A DNA stretch of 64,000 nucleotides from NAK19 sp034434515 (GTDB lineage: Bacteria > Chloroflexota > Anaerolineae > Anaerolineales > UBA4823): positions 9,554 to 73,553 of the forward strand of contig DAOTZA010000084.1 in the NCBI GenBank assembly GCA_034434515.1. Direction: 5' to 3'. Each line of letters opens with the position of its first letter. The first letter of the stretch is position 1. This document shows positions 15,356-24,576 of the stretch, in pieces. The notes beneath the pieces are model-generated. The model was not told where the DNA came from. It ran no database searches and worked only from the letters and a program-made list of their open reading frames with translations. The position numbers and the translations under genes were made by a program.

Positions 15356-17443
15356 TTATGGGCTTAAGGGTCGCCATGCCGCATCGAATTCTTTAGAGGG
15401 AAAATCCGTTAACTGAGTTTTCCCTGCTCCATTTGCAGCAATCATGTAAATATCATGATTTCTTCCATTGGGCCAACTGGTGAAGAGAATCCATAAACCA
15501 TCTGGAGAAAACACCGGATCCCGAACCGGAGTCGGACCGAGATCAAAGCCATACTCAACGGTTTTACCTTCAACGTTCGAGAATACTGCCAGTCTAGGTA
15601 CCCCTCCCGGTTTCAAAGCCTGGGTGAAAACGATCAAATTGCCATCGGGTGACCATTTCGGCGAAGCATTAACTTTTGTTCCACTTAGCGTTAATCTCTC
15701 TTGTTCCGAACCATCAGCCAGCATCACCCACAAATCCGAAGGACCTTGTCTGCGGGAGACAAATACGATTCTTTTACCATCTGGAGACCAGGAGGGTTGG
15801 TAGTCGCGACTAAATTCGTCCGATAATCTCTTTACCTCGAGAGTCTGGATATTCATCAGGTAGATCCGAGGACGATTGGTTATGCGCAAGGATGTAAAGA
15901 CAATCCAGTCTCCATCCGGTGACCAGGCTGGATCATAATCTCCACCGGGCACATTGGGTAAGGGAGTTAAATTTGTCCCATCCACATCAATCAGAAACAT
16001 TCCTGAACCAGGATAGCTTTCTTTTTCATCTGGACAAGGTGAGATGAAAATCAACCTCATCCCATTCGGAGAGAAATTTGGCTGGCAAGCTCCTTCTGGC
16101 ATATTGGTTAGCTGGGTTAAGCCGCTTCCATCGATATTCATCAACCAGATTTGATTGCTTCCCGAACGATTGGAGGCAAAGGCAATCTGCCCAAGACTTC
16201 CTCCAAAAGGTGTCGGAGAAATCGTAGGAGTCGGCGCGTCATTGACCAACCCATGGAACAAGGGTGTTGGAGTAATGAAATAGGTAGGCGTAGGGGTATG
16301 ACTTTGTGCTACAGTAACCGTTGATGAAGCGCCTATTGATCCTGAAACGGGGGTTTGCGTAGATTGAAATTGAAATGAAGAGATGTCTGTTGTTGCCGTA
16401 GTAAGGGAGACCTGAACTGACGAGTGGTTTTTCCTAAAAGACCACCATAGGCCTATCGTAATTACCAAAAAAATGAGTCCCCCCCAAACCCAAAGGGGTA
16501 CGTGCATCCATCGCTTTTGGCTCAATACCTCTGGAAGGCTCACAGGTTTTCCTTGAGTTCCTTCTTCCAATTCAATCGTTTTTGGACGCGTTGTCGAGGG
16601 TTGGGATGAGACTCGCGTCGATGATGATTTTCGATTGCGTTGAGATTCTAGCAAAGCATCCTTAAACTCTTGGGCATTGACAAAACGGTCTTCCGGTTTG
16701 ACCTCTAATGCTTTTTCGATTACTGCTGCGAATTCTTCCGAAATCTTTGGATTTCTAACCCGCACTCTGGTCAATTGTGCCTGGCCCATCAGCCGCGCTA
16801 AACCATCTTCGGGTAAGTGGCCGGTAACAGCAGCATACAATGTCGCACCCAGAGAATAAATATCCGAACGATGATCGGTACGGGCAGTCCCGTATTGTTC
16901 CGGAGGGGAGTATCCAGGGGTCATTGCTCTTGCCCCCGTTGTCGTCACCTGATTCCCCTCCAGAACTTTTGCCAAGCCAAAGTCAACCAGATAGATGTGT
17001 CCATTCGGTGAGATCTTCACGTTGCCCGGCTTGATATCCCGGTGAACGATTGGCTCGGTGCGAGAGTCGAGATAAGTCAAAGCGTCACAAATCGCAGCCC
17101 CAATCTGCACTGCTTCTTCCTCGGAGATAACCCCTAATCGCTCCATCCGTTCGCGCAGGTCTTCTCCCTCTACATAATCCATCACTAGATATTGTCCCTG
17201 CCCCTCGATAACAAAATGATCGGTAACTCGGGTTAGATTGGGATGGCGTAGATTGGCAAGAATGACTGCCTCCCGATGGAACTGTCGCGCATACTCCTCG
17301 GTTGTGAACAGATTTTCCTTTAGTGCGACTTCTACCCCTAAATTCTCGTCAATGGCGCGATAAACCGCACCCATTCCTCCCTGGCCGAGGATTTCAATTA
17401 TTCGATAACGCTGATTGACTAACGCACCGCGCTCAAGCACCAT
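15356..17443 (-). CDS. Transmembrane Ser/Thr protein kinase with exported TolB/PD40-like propeller
   Basis: A 695-residue Hanks-type kinase. The kinase domain (about 12-275) has the glycine loop (GQGGMGAVYRA), the lysine of ALKE, HRDIKPGN and DFGLAK, so it should be active. A single membrane helix lies near 317-338. A Thr/Pro-rich linker (about 345-420) leads to an exterior beta-propeller (about 420-690) with repeated WSPDG or FSPDG motifs, the mark of TolB/PD40 repeats. It is probably an inside kinase driven by an outside ligand-binding propeller. No phosphatase gene is adjacent; the nearest is at 28996. The gene lies between gyrB and the diguanylate cyclase gene, all on the minus strand. 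Confidence 0.9.
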   Translation of the reverse strand: MVLERGALVNQRYRIIEILGQGGMGAVYRAIDENLGVEVALKENLFTTEEYARQFHREAVILANLRHPNLTRVTDHFVIEGQGQYLVMDYVEGEDLRERMERLGVISEEEAVQIGAAICDALTYLDSRTEPIVHRDIKPGNVKISPNGHIYLVDFGLAKVLEGNQVTTTGARAMTPGYSPPEQYGTARTDHRSDIYSLGATLYAAVTGHLPEDGLARLMGQAQLTRVRVRNPKISEEFAAVIEKALEVKPEDRFVNAQEFKDALLESQRNRKSSSTRVSSQPSTTRPKTIELEEGTQGKPVSLPEVLSQKRWMHVPLWVWGGLIFLVITIGLWWSFRKNHSSVQVSLTTATTDISSFQFQSTQTPVSGSIGASSTVTVAQSHTPTPTYFITPTPLFHGLVNDAPTPTISPTPFGGSLGQIAFASNRSGSNQIWLMNIDGSGLTQLTNMPEGACQPNFSPNGMRLIFISPCPDEKESYPGSGMFLIDVDGTNLTPLPNVPGGDYDPAWSPDGDWIVFTSLRITNRPRIYLMNIQTLEVKRLSDEFSRDYQPSWSPDGKRIVFVSRRQGPSDLWVMLADGSEQERLTLSGTKVNASPKWSPDGNLIVFTQALKPGGVPRLAVFSNVEGKTVEYGFDLGPTPVRDPVFSPDGLWILFTSWPNGRNHDIYMIAANGAGKTQLTDFPSKEFDAAWRPLSP

Positions 17444-17543
17444 GATGAGTTTCTTGATGAGAGAAGGTTCAACCCATTATATATTAACCTACCTTGGATA
17501 GCTTCACATAAAAAATAGATTAAATTTTCACCGATTTCTGTAA

Positions 17544-19463
17544 TTATATATCCAGATTTCTCACTTCACGGGCATGGGTTTGGATAAAACGGCGCCGAGG
17601 TGGAACTGCAGCTCCCATTAACATATCAAATGTCCTGTCGGCTTCCGCAGCGTCATCAATGGTTACCAGGAGCAGCGTGCGTTTGGTTGGGTCCATCGTA
17701 GTTTCCCAAAGTTGAGTGGGGTTCATTTCTCCTAAACCCTTAAAGCGCGAGATCACCGCTTTTTCTGCTCCATTTCCCAGCTCCTCCAGGATCTTGTTCT
17801 TGTGAGCTTCTGAATAGGCATACCAGGTTTGGTTTTTATGCACAATACGATATAACGGTGGCTGAGCGATATATAAATGACCTTCCTCAATGAGTGGTTG
17901 CATGTAACGAAAGAAAAAAGTCAATAATAAGGTGCGAATGTGAGATCCATCCACATCTGCATCGGTCATAATGATTACCCGCCCGTAACGTAATCCCGAT
18001 AGATCAAAGCTATCACCAATCCCCATTCCCAGAGCAGAGATTAAAGCTTTGACCTCGTTACTGGCTAATATCTTATCCAGGCGAGCGCGTTCGGTATTCA
18101 AAATTTTTCCCCGCAGAGGCAATACCGCCTGAAAATGGCGATCGCGCGCCTGCTTCGCGCTTCCTCCCGCCGAGTCGCCTTCCACGATAAACAATTCTGT
18201 CTTTTGAGGATCTCTCTCGGAACAATCTGCCAGTTTACCAGGCAAGGTCAGACTTTCTAAAGCAGACTTGCGGATGACCAAATCTCGCGCTTTACGAGCA
18301 GCATCTCGCGCCCGCGCTGAGGTAAGACACTTTTGGACAATCGCTTTCCCTGCCGAGGGATTTTCTTCGAGAAAAGCACTAAACGCTTCTCCCACAACTT
18401 GCTGCACCAATGTTTGTACCTCGGCATTCATCAATTTGACTTTGGTTTGACTCTCAAACTGTGGGTCAGGATGTTTTATGCTGATAATTGCAGTTAACCC
18501 CTCTCGTGTATCATCACCGGTAAAGTTTGGATCGTTTTCTTTAAGTAAATTGTTACGCCTGGCATAATCATTGATCGTTCGCGTAATTGCCGAGCGTAAG
18601 CCGGTTAAATGGGTTCCTCCATCGATCGTGTTAATCGTGTTGGCGAAGGAATACACCGATTCCGCATAAGCATCGGTATACTGAATGGCAGCATCGATAG
18701 TAATTCCGTCAATCTCTTTCTCCACATGCACAACCGGATGGAGGACTTGACGATTGCGATTAAGATAGCGAACAAAGGAGGTGATGCCTCCCTCGAAATA
18801 AAAGGTCATCTCATGGCCACTACGTTCGTCGAGGAAGTAAATTGTCACCCCTCGGGTAACAAATGCCATTTCACGAAAACGTTGGACAAGGGTATCAAAA
18901 CGATAGTCTAAATCGCCTTTAAAGATTTCCTCATCGTAACGAAAAGTGGTTTTCGTGCCGGTTTGGGCAGGATCAACTTTACCAATCACCTGGAGCGGAG
19001 TCGTCGGATAACCGCGCTCGTAGCGTTGAAAATAGATTTTTCCATCCCGCTTGACTTCCACTTCACACCATTGAGAAAGCGCATTTACTGCCGATACCCC
19101 TACGCCGTGCAAGCCACCCGATACCTTATAGCCACCACCACCGAATTTCCCGCCTGCATGGAGAGTAGTCATCACAACCTCAAGCGCCGGCTTCTTCATC
19201 TGGGGATGAATATCAACCGGAATGCCACGTCCATTATCTGTCACACTGACACTGCGATCGGGATGAATGACAATTTCAATCCGATCACATGCTCCAGCTA
19301 AAGCTTCATCAATAGAGTTGTCTACCACCTCATAGATCAAGTGATGCAAGGCTTTGATATCCGTACCACCGACGTACATGCCTGGACGACGGCGCACTGC
19401 CTCCAAACCCTCTAACACTTGAATGTCCTTTGCTTCGTAAGAAGCTGGGCTATTTTTCACCAC
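17544..19463 (-). CDS. gyrB: DNA gyrase subunit B
   Basis: The ATPase subunit of type II topoisomerase, acting with GyrA to introduce negative supercoils. The 639-residue length and order are standard: GHKL ATPase (about 10-220, with DNGRGIPVD and the glycine-rich GLHGVGVS), transducer (about 225-390), TOPRIM (about 415-530, with EGDSAGGSAKQ and DADVDGSHI) and the C-terminal GyrB tail ending in a basic, aromatic segment. ParE cannot be fully excluded by eye, but the tail and length favour GyrB. gyrA is not in the window. It follows a membrane-protein gene by 27 bases and may be co-transcribed with it. Confidence 0.92.
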   Translation of the reverse strand: MVKNSPASYEAKDIQVLEGLEAVRRRPGMYVGGTDIKALHHLIYEVVDNSIDEALAGACDRIEIVIHPDRSVSVTDNGRGIPVDIHPQMKKPALEVVMTTLHAGGKFGGGGYKVSGGLHGVGVSAVNALSQWCEVEVKRDGKIYFQRYERGYPTTPLQVIGKVDPAQTGTKTTFRYDEEIFKGDLDYRFDTLVQRFREMAFVTRGVTIYFLDERSGHEMTFYFEGGITSFVRYLNRNRQVLHPVVHVEKEIDGITIDAAIQYTDAYAESVYSFANTINTIDGGTHLTGLRSAITRTINDYARRNNLLKENDPNFTGDDTREGLTAIISIKHPDPQFESQTKVKLMNAEVQTLVQQVVGEAFSAFLEENPSAGKAIVQKCLTSARARDAARKARDLVIRKSALESLTLPGKLADCSERDPQKTELFIVEGDSAGGSAKQARDRHFQAVLPLRGKILNTERARLDKILASNEVKALISALGMGIGDSFDLSGLRYGRVIIMTDADVDGSHIRTLLLTFFFRYMQPLIEEGHLYIAQPPLYRIVHKNQTWYAYSEAHKNKILEELGNGAEKAVISRFKGLGEMNPTQLWETTMDPTKRTLLLVTIDDAAEADRTFDMLMGAAVPPRRRFIQTHAREVRNLDI

Positions 19464-19490
19464 AAAACCTCCTTAAGTGCCTTGCAACCC

Positions 19491-20513
19491 TCACGCTGCA
19501 GAGACAGTCTCCAATTTCCGCATCATCTCATTCACCCACAACGTTGCATCTCGATAATAAATAAAAGTGGTTGCCAGAAGGGCGCTGTTAATAAAACCAT
19601 GCCCGGCGATTCCGATCAACATCATCCAGGAAGTTTCCTTCGGAAATCGCCAGATAATGTCCATTGCCTCTCCAATTGCAAAAATTATCAAGAGAAAAAA
19701 CAGCGTATTGGGAAATGTAAAGCGCGTCAGTTGAATGCTCTGCTTGATGGACTTCAAAACATCATCGCGATTGACAAATATACCATGAGGAGAAAAAACC
19801 AATGGGAACAGCAACCAAACAAGAACACCCATCAGAACAAGAATGCCAAACTGAGCGGCAGCTAAATTCCCAAAAGTCAAAAATGAAATCAGACAACTGC
19901 ATGGCAAACCAACCATCGCAATCAGCGAAAACCAAAAGACTGTCAGGAGCATCACCTGCAGACTATGACGCAGCCAGGATTTCAGAGAATCGATCCAATT
20001 AATCCCCCCCTGCACTGCAGCCTGCGCAACAAGCGTAAAATATATGCTGGCTGCTAAAATCCCAACCAGTGAACAAGCCAGCCATGCCAGCAGAACCGTC
20101 TTCAAGGAGCTTGCCTGGATGACGATAGGTTCACTCAAAGGTGAATTTACAGGCTGAATGCCAGCCATCAAACTAAAGACGCCCACCGGATAAGAGCGCA
20201 GAAATACAAAGAGGTTCAACCTTTCACCTAATGCACTCCATACGAGTTGTCCCACCCTCAGTGCTTCTTCATTCGGGGTAGGTCCACTCGAATAAAACTC
20301 ATTCCAGGTCGAAAGCAATCCCTCCACCAGACGGGTGACTTTCAGGCGAGGTCCCAACCACAGGAATGTATCCAATGCAATTGGAATCAAAATGATAAAG
20401 ACATGATTGGCAATTGCATCGAATCCCTTTCGGAGAGATCCCAATAGGCTAGGCGGACTTAGCTTTACTTGCTCACTCTGGTTAATCATATTGAAAGATT
20501 CTACCATATCCAT
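19491..20513 (-). CDS. Polytopic membrane protein of unknown function upstream of gyrB
   Basis: 340 residues from the ATG at 20511-20513, which has a GGAAG nine bases upstream; an ATG at 20489 is an alternative. About six hydrophobic segments are visible (near residues 35-55, 105-125, 140-165, 195-240, 275-295 and 300-325). The sequence has no catalytic signature I can identify. It resembles the broad class of bacterial glycerophosphoryl-diester-like or DUF-type six-helix membrane proteins only in shape. It starts 84 bases from the divergent cinA gene and precedes gyrB, so it may share gyrB's promoter. Confidence 0.7.
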   Translation of the reverse strand: MDMVESFNMINQSEQVKLSPPSLLGSLRKGFDAIANHVFIILIPIALDTFLWLGPRLKVTRLVEGLLSTWNEFYSSGPTPNEEALRVGQLVWSALGERLNLFVFLRSYPVGVFSLMAGIQPVNSPLSEPIVIQASSLKTVLLAWLACSLVGILAASIYFTLVAQAAVQGGINWIDSLKSWLRHSLQVMLLTVFWFSLIAMVGLPCSCLISFLTFGNLAAAQFGILVLMGVLVWLLFPLVFSPHGIFVNRDDVLKSIKQSIQLTRFTFPNTLFFLLIIFAIGEAMDIIWRFPKETSWMMLIGIAGHGFINSALLATTFIYYRDATLWVNEMMRKLETVSAA

Positions 20514-20566
20514 CTCAGAAATCTTCCGCCAGGGTGTAGAATCGGATGGTAAGCAATGCAAAAGGC

Positions 20567-20575
20567 TGTTACAAT
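20567..20575 (+). promoter_or_regulatory. Extended -10 promoter for cinA
   Basis: TGT followed by TACAAT, 22 bases before the cinA ATG. The upstream -35 (TGGTAA near 20547) is weak, as expected for extended -10 promoters. Confidence 0.5.
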
Positions 20576-20596
20576 CAAAGAAAGCTTTGGAGGTTT

Positions 20597-21739
20597 ATGG
20601 TATCCGCAGAAATCTTAACCATCGGCACTGAAATTCTCTTAGGTGAAATCAACGACACCAACGCCTCCTATCTTGCCCGAAAATTACGCGAAATAGGGTT
20701 GGATGTATATCGAAAAACCACGGTAGGCGATAACCCACAGCGGATTGCTACTTTTCTTCAGGAAGCTTTCATGCGCTGTCAAGTCGTCCTATCGACAGGA
20801 GGACTAGGCCCAACCGTTGACGATCCAACCCGAGAAGCCGTAGCACTTGCGTTTAATGTAGAGCTCAAGTACTACCCTCACCTTTGGGAACAAATTCAAG
20901 AACGATTTCGTCGCTATGGGAGAACTCCCACCGAAAACAATCGCCGTCAGGCCTTTCTACCTGAGGGTGCTATTCCAATCGAAAACCCAGTTGGGACCGC
21001 TCCAGGGTTCATCATCGAAAGCGATGAAAAAATCCTCATCTGTCTCCCCGGGGTTCCCAGAGAGATGGAGTACTTAATGGAAAATCGGGTAATTCCCTAT
21101 TTGAGAGAGCGCCTGGGTCTAACGGAGATGATCAAAACGCGCACACTCCACACCATTGGCGTTGGTGAATCCCTGATCGATAGCAAGATTGCCGATTTAG
21201 AAACCTCGTCAAATCCAACCGTAGGTTTAGCTGCTCACTCTGGGCAAGTCGATATCCGCATTACGGTAAAAGCTGATAGTGAAGCGAAAGCCAATCAGCA
21301 AATCTCGATCCTCGAGCAAGAGATCCGTCGGCGATTGGGAAATTGGATTTATGGTGTCGATGAGGAGACTATTGAGAAAATTGCTCTTCAACCCTTAAGA
21401 GAGAAACACTGGCGATTAGCAACCTGTGAAAGCGGTACCAATGGGTTACTTATCCAACGCCTATCCCCTTATGGTGAACCCCTAGTCGCCGCTCAAGTTC
21501 TACCGATTCCTACCCCTCCAGAAGAATTTTTTGCCCTCACTGACTCTTTTCGAAGGTTCGCTGATGCAGAATGCGGTTTGGGAATCCTTGTTCTCGCCAA
21601 CTCACCAGCGCAAGAAGTCTATCTGCATTTGATCACGCCAGAAACAAAACAAACTTTCACCAAACCTTATGGTGGACCACCGCAAAACGCACCTCGTTGG
21701 GCAGTTCATCATGCATTAGATATCCTACGTAACCTATAG
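20597..21739 (+). CDS. cinA: CinA family protein with a reduced C-terminal amidohydrolase domain
   Basis: 380 residues from the ATG at 20597, chosen because GGAGG lies four bases upstream. The N-terminal MoaB-like/COG1058 domain (about 1-250) is complete: TIGTEILLGEINDTN, STGGLGPTVDDPTREA, and LCLPGVPREM-like segments are present. In two-domain CinA this part is an ADP-ribose pyrophosphatase and the C-terminal part a nicotinamide mononucleotide deamidase (PncC). Here the C-terminal region (about 260-380) is short, and the usual active-site motif ESCTGG reads ESGTNG, with the serine kept but the cysteine and a glycine changed. The deamidase is probably weak or lost. It heads a four-gene plus-strand run. 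Confidence 0.85.
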   Translation: MVSAEILTIGTEILLGEINDTNASYLARKLREIGLDVYRKTTVGDNPQRIATFLQEAFMRCQVVLSTGGLGPTVDDPTREAVALAFNVELKYYPHLWEQIQERFRRYGRTPTENNRRQAFLPEGAIPIENPVGTAPGFIIESDEKILICLPGVPREMEYLMENRVIPYLRERLGLTEMIKTRTLHTIGVGESLIDSKIADLETSSNPTVGLAAHSGQVDIRITVKADSEAKANQQISILEQEIRRRLGNWIYGVDEETIEKIALQPLREKHWRLATCESGTNGLLIQRLSPYGEPLVAAQVLPIPTPPEEFFALTDSFRRFADAECGLGILVLANSPAQEVYLHLITPETKQTFTKPYGGPPQNAPRWAVHHALDILRNL

Positions 21740-21751
21740 AAAGAGGAACCT

Positions 21752-23740
21752 GTGGACAAACCAAAAATCACCACCGATCTTCTCTTGACCAACGCCGTTG
21801 TCTTAACCATGGATGAGAAATTCAGCCAGTATGAACCAGGCGCAGTTGCGATTCAGGGCGATCAAATTATCGCCGTTGGAGATGAGAAAGAGATTCTGGC
21901 TCATTATGAATCTTCCAATCAAATAGATTGCGAAAACAAAGTGCTTATGCCTGGCTTGATCAATGCCCACACCCATGTCCCAATGACACTTTTGCGCGGA
22001 TTGGCGGACGATCTTCGCCTAGATGTGTGGTTGTTGGGCTACATGATGCCCGTTGAGCGGGAATTTGTCTCACCCGATTTTGTCGTCTTGGGCACCCAGC
22101 TTGCCCTCGCAGAGATGATTCGCTGCGGTATCACCTGCTTTGCAGATATGTATTATTTCGAAGAAGATATTGCCAAAACCACCGCAGAAGTAGGAATGAG
22201 AGCCATCTGTTCCCAAACGGTGCTCAAATTCCCTGCTCCCGATGCACCTTATTACGAAGAGTCCTTAGCCATTGCCCGCGACTACATTCGCCGCTGGATT
22301 GGGCATCCTTTGATCATTCCGTCAGTTGCTCCCCATGCTCCCTATACATGCACGGCCGAAATCTTACGCTCCTGCGCTGAATTAGCTCAAGAATTTGACG
22401 TTCCCCTTCATACCCATCTGGCAGAGACGGCCAACGAAGTCGAAGAATCACGAGCCGAGCACGGAATGCCCGTCATCCCATACGTAAAGAAACAAAACCT
22501 GTTCGAAGCCAAAGTGCTGGCAGCCCACTGCGTTCACATCGATGATGGCGAAATCCACACCCTGTTGCACCATAACGCCGGTGTCGCTCACAACCCATCG
22601 TCGAATCTGAAGCTGGCTTCCGGATTTGCCCCGGTTCAAAAAATGCTGGAATTAGGGCTCAATGTTGGTATCGGCACTGACGGACCGGCTTCCAACAACG
22701 ATTTAGATATGTTTGAGGAAATGCGTCTCGCTGCCCTGCTCGCAAAGGGGGTAAGCAACGACCCGACCGCTCTACCAGCACATCAAGCTGTGAGCATGGC
22801 AACCCGACTTGGGGCAAAAGCCCTCCACATTGACCACTTGACTGGCTCGCTTGAAGTAGGAAAGCGCGCCGATCTAATCTTGGTGGACATCACTCCTATT
22901 CATAATGTGCCACACTTCCGCCGCGATGGTCAGGCGATTTACGCTCAACTGGTCTATGCAGCCCATAAGAACGACGTAACCGATGTAATGGTCAACGGCA
23001 AATGGCTGATGCGCAATCGTCAACTGATGGGCTTAGATGAAGCTGAACTCCGCACACACGCTCAAGAATATGCTCGCAAAATCGACCTGTTCCTGATTCA
23101 ACGCGAGCAATCCATTCTCTCCAAATTGATAGCCATCGGTGGCGCCACGGAGACTGAAAGCTTTGAGGTTCAAGTGAAAGTCCAGATTCAAGATCCTCAA
23201 CCGGTATTAGAGGCCATCGCCAACAATGAACTGGAAATCCTCTACTTTCGCCATTACCACGAATATGACACGTATTTCTTCTTCTCTGATCCTCAGCAAG
23301 GATACTTACGTTATCGCGAAGACGAAATGCTGGATGAAAAAGGGAATATTACCAATGTTCGCTACCGCCTCACCTTATTAGGCCATCCACGCGAAGCCAG
23401 ATTTGATGGCGATGTGTTGCTCTCCCGTAGTCGCTATATCGCTCCCGCCACCCATAGTTTACGTTTCTATCGGGAATACTTCAAACCTATCCAGGAAGTC
23501 TCAATCGTGAAAGATCGTCTGCGCTGGCGAGTTTTGTTCCAGGGTACGGAGATTTATATCAACCTTGATCATCTTGAAAATCCTAGCTTGGGTTATTTCC
23601 TGGAGGTCAAAAGCCGCACCTGGAGCAAACGCGATGCCGAATATAAAGCTGAAATTGCTGCAAACCTCATTCGCTTGCTTGGTGGCTCGCCAGAAAACAA
23701 TGTCACCAAAGATTATATTGAGATGATTTATCCGGGCTAG
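21752..23740 (+). CDS. Amidohydrolase (MTA/SAH deaminase-like) fused to a CYTH domain
   Basis: A 662-residue protein starting at GTG (GAGGAACCT just upstream), 12 bases after cinA. Residues about 1-445 form a metal-dependent amidohydrolase of the MtaD/guanine-deaminase class: metal ligands in NAHTHVPMTLLRG, a mid-protein HTHLAET, AAHCVH, the HNPSSNLKLASG loop and the GTDGPASNNDLDMFEE segment. The likely reaction is deamination of 5-methylthioadenosine, S-adenosylhomocysteine or a similar nucleoside. Residues about 455-662 form a CYTH (adenylate cyclase IV/thiamine triphosphatase) barrel: an E-x-Q-x-K strand (FEVQVKV), LRYRED, R-rich strands and a final EVKSRTW. CYTH enzymes act on triphosphates. 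The fusion is unusual, and its joint job is unknown. Confidence 0.82.
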   Translation: MDKPKITTDLLLTNAVVLTMDEKFSQYEPGAVAIQGDQIIAVGDEKEILAHYESSNQIDCENKVLMPGLINAHTHVPMTLLRGLADDLRLDVWLLGYMMPVEREFVSPDFVVLGTQLALAEMIRCGITCFADMYYFEEDIAKTTAEVGMRAICSQTVLKFPAPDAPYYEESLAIARDYIRRWIGHPLIIPSVAPHAPYTCTAEILRSCAELAQEFDVPLHTHLAETANEVEESRAEHGMPVIPYVKKQNLFEAKVLAAHCVHIDDGEIHTLLHHNAGVAHNPSSNLKLASGFAPVQKMLELGLNVGIGTDGPASNNDLDMFEEMRLAALLAKGVSNDPTALPAHQAVSMATRLGAKALHIDHLTGSLEVGKRADLILVDITPIHNVPHFRRDGQAIYAQLVYAAHKNDVTDVMVNGKWLMRNRQLMGLDEAELRTHAQEYARKIDLFLIQREQSILSKLIAIGGATETESFEVQVKVQIQDPQPVLEAIANNELEILYFRHYHEYDTYFFFSDPQQGYLRYREDEMLDEKGNITNVRYRLTLLGHPREARFDGDVLLSRSRYIAPATHSLRFYREYFKPIQEVSIVKDRLRWRVLFQGTEIYINLDHLENPSLGYFLEVKSRTWSKRDAEYKAEIAANLIRLLGGSPENNVTKDYIEMIYPG

Positions 23741-23757
23741 GAGAACGCTTCCTTACG

Positions 23758-24564
23758 ATGAATGATTCTACGCAGCTCTCAGAAATCGAATTTGCATCTC
23801 ATTTAGTTCGCAAAGCTGGCAAAGCGCTGTTGGAGTATTTCCAAAACGGAAAACTTAACATTCACCGGAAGAACGATCACACCTTAGTGACACAAGCCGA
23901 TCTTGCGGTGGACGAATTGATCCACTCGGAAATTCAGAAAACTTTCGGCGGTGATTTCATCTTGAGCGAAGAGGTCTCACCTGCTATTGAGACTGCTTCT
24001 AACAAGGGGTGGATCGTCGATCCACTGGATGGAACCACCAACTTTGCCCTTGGGTTACATTACTGGGGGGTTCTCATCACTCGCGTTGAGCATGGCTTGC
24101 CAAGCTTCACCGTCCAATATTTTCCAGCCCTGGAAGAATTCTATCAAGCTCAATTGAACGAACCATCCAGACTGAATGGTCACCTAATTCGGGTGGAAGA
24201 TGCGAGGAACAGTCAAAGAATCTCCTTTTTCTCCTGCTGTTCTCGCGCTCATCGAAAATACGAAATCAATCTCCGCTACAAAACGCGCATTTTGGGCAGC
24301 GCTGGCTACTCCATGGCTAGCATCGCTCGTGGCGCAGCCCGAATTGCCTTCGATGCTCAGGCTAAGATTTGGGATATTGCCGGCGCGTGGTTGCTGGTTC
24401 CCCAAGCGGGTGGGGTAATTGGACCATTGTATGGTGATTCTCCTTTCCCTTTGAGGAGGAACTTTGACTATTCCATATACGACTATGCTATTTTAGCAGC
24501 CGCTTCACCTCAATTCTTCCAGGAAGGTCTTGATAAAATACATTTGAAACCAACCTCAGTCTAA
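23758..24564 (+). CDS. Inositol monophosphatase family protein
   Basis: A 268-residue Mg-dependent phosphatase of the IMPase/FBPase fold. The first metal motif (WIVDPLDGTTNFALG, near residue 84), the acidic SEEVS segment before it, and the second motif (WDIAGAWLLVPQAGG, near 205) are all present, so it should be active. Members hydrolyse inositol monophosphate, 3'-phosphoadenosine phosphate, histidinol phosphate or fructose bisphosphate, and the sequence alone does not settle which. It sits 17 bases after the amidohydrolase-CYTH gene and 12 before the aldo/keto reductase, in one operon. Confidence 0.87.
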   Translation: MNDSTQLSEIEFASHLVRKAGKALLEYFQNGKLNIHRKNDHTLVTQADLAVDELIHSEIQKTFGGDFILSEEVSPAIETASNKGWIVDPLDGTTNFALGLHYWGVLITRVEHGLPSFTVQYFPALEEFYQAQLNEPSRLNGHLIRVEDARNSQRISFFSCCSRAHRKYEINLRYKTRILGSAGYSMASIARGAARIAFDAQAKIWDIAGAWLLVPQAGGVIGPLYGDSPFPLRRNFDYSIYDYAILAAASPQFFQEGLDKIHLKPTSV

Positions 24565-24576
24565 AGGAGCGAAAAC

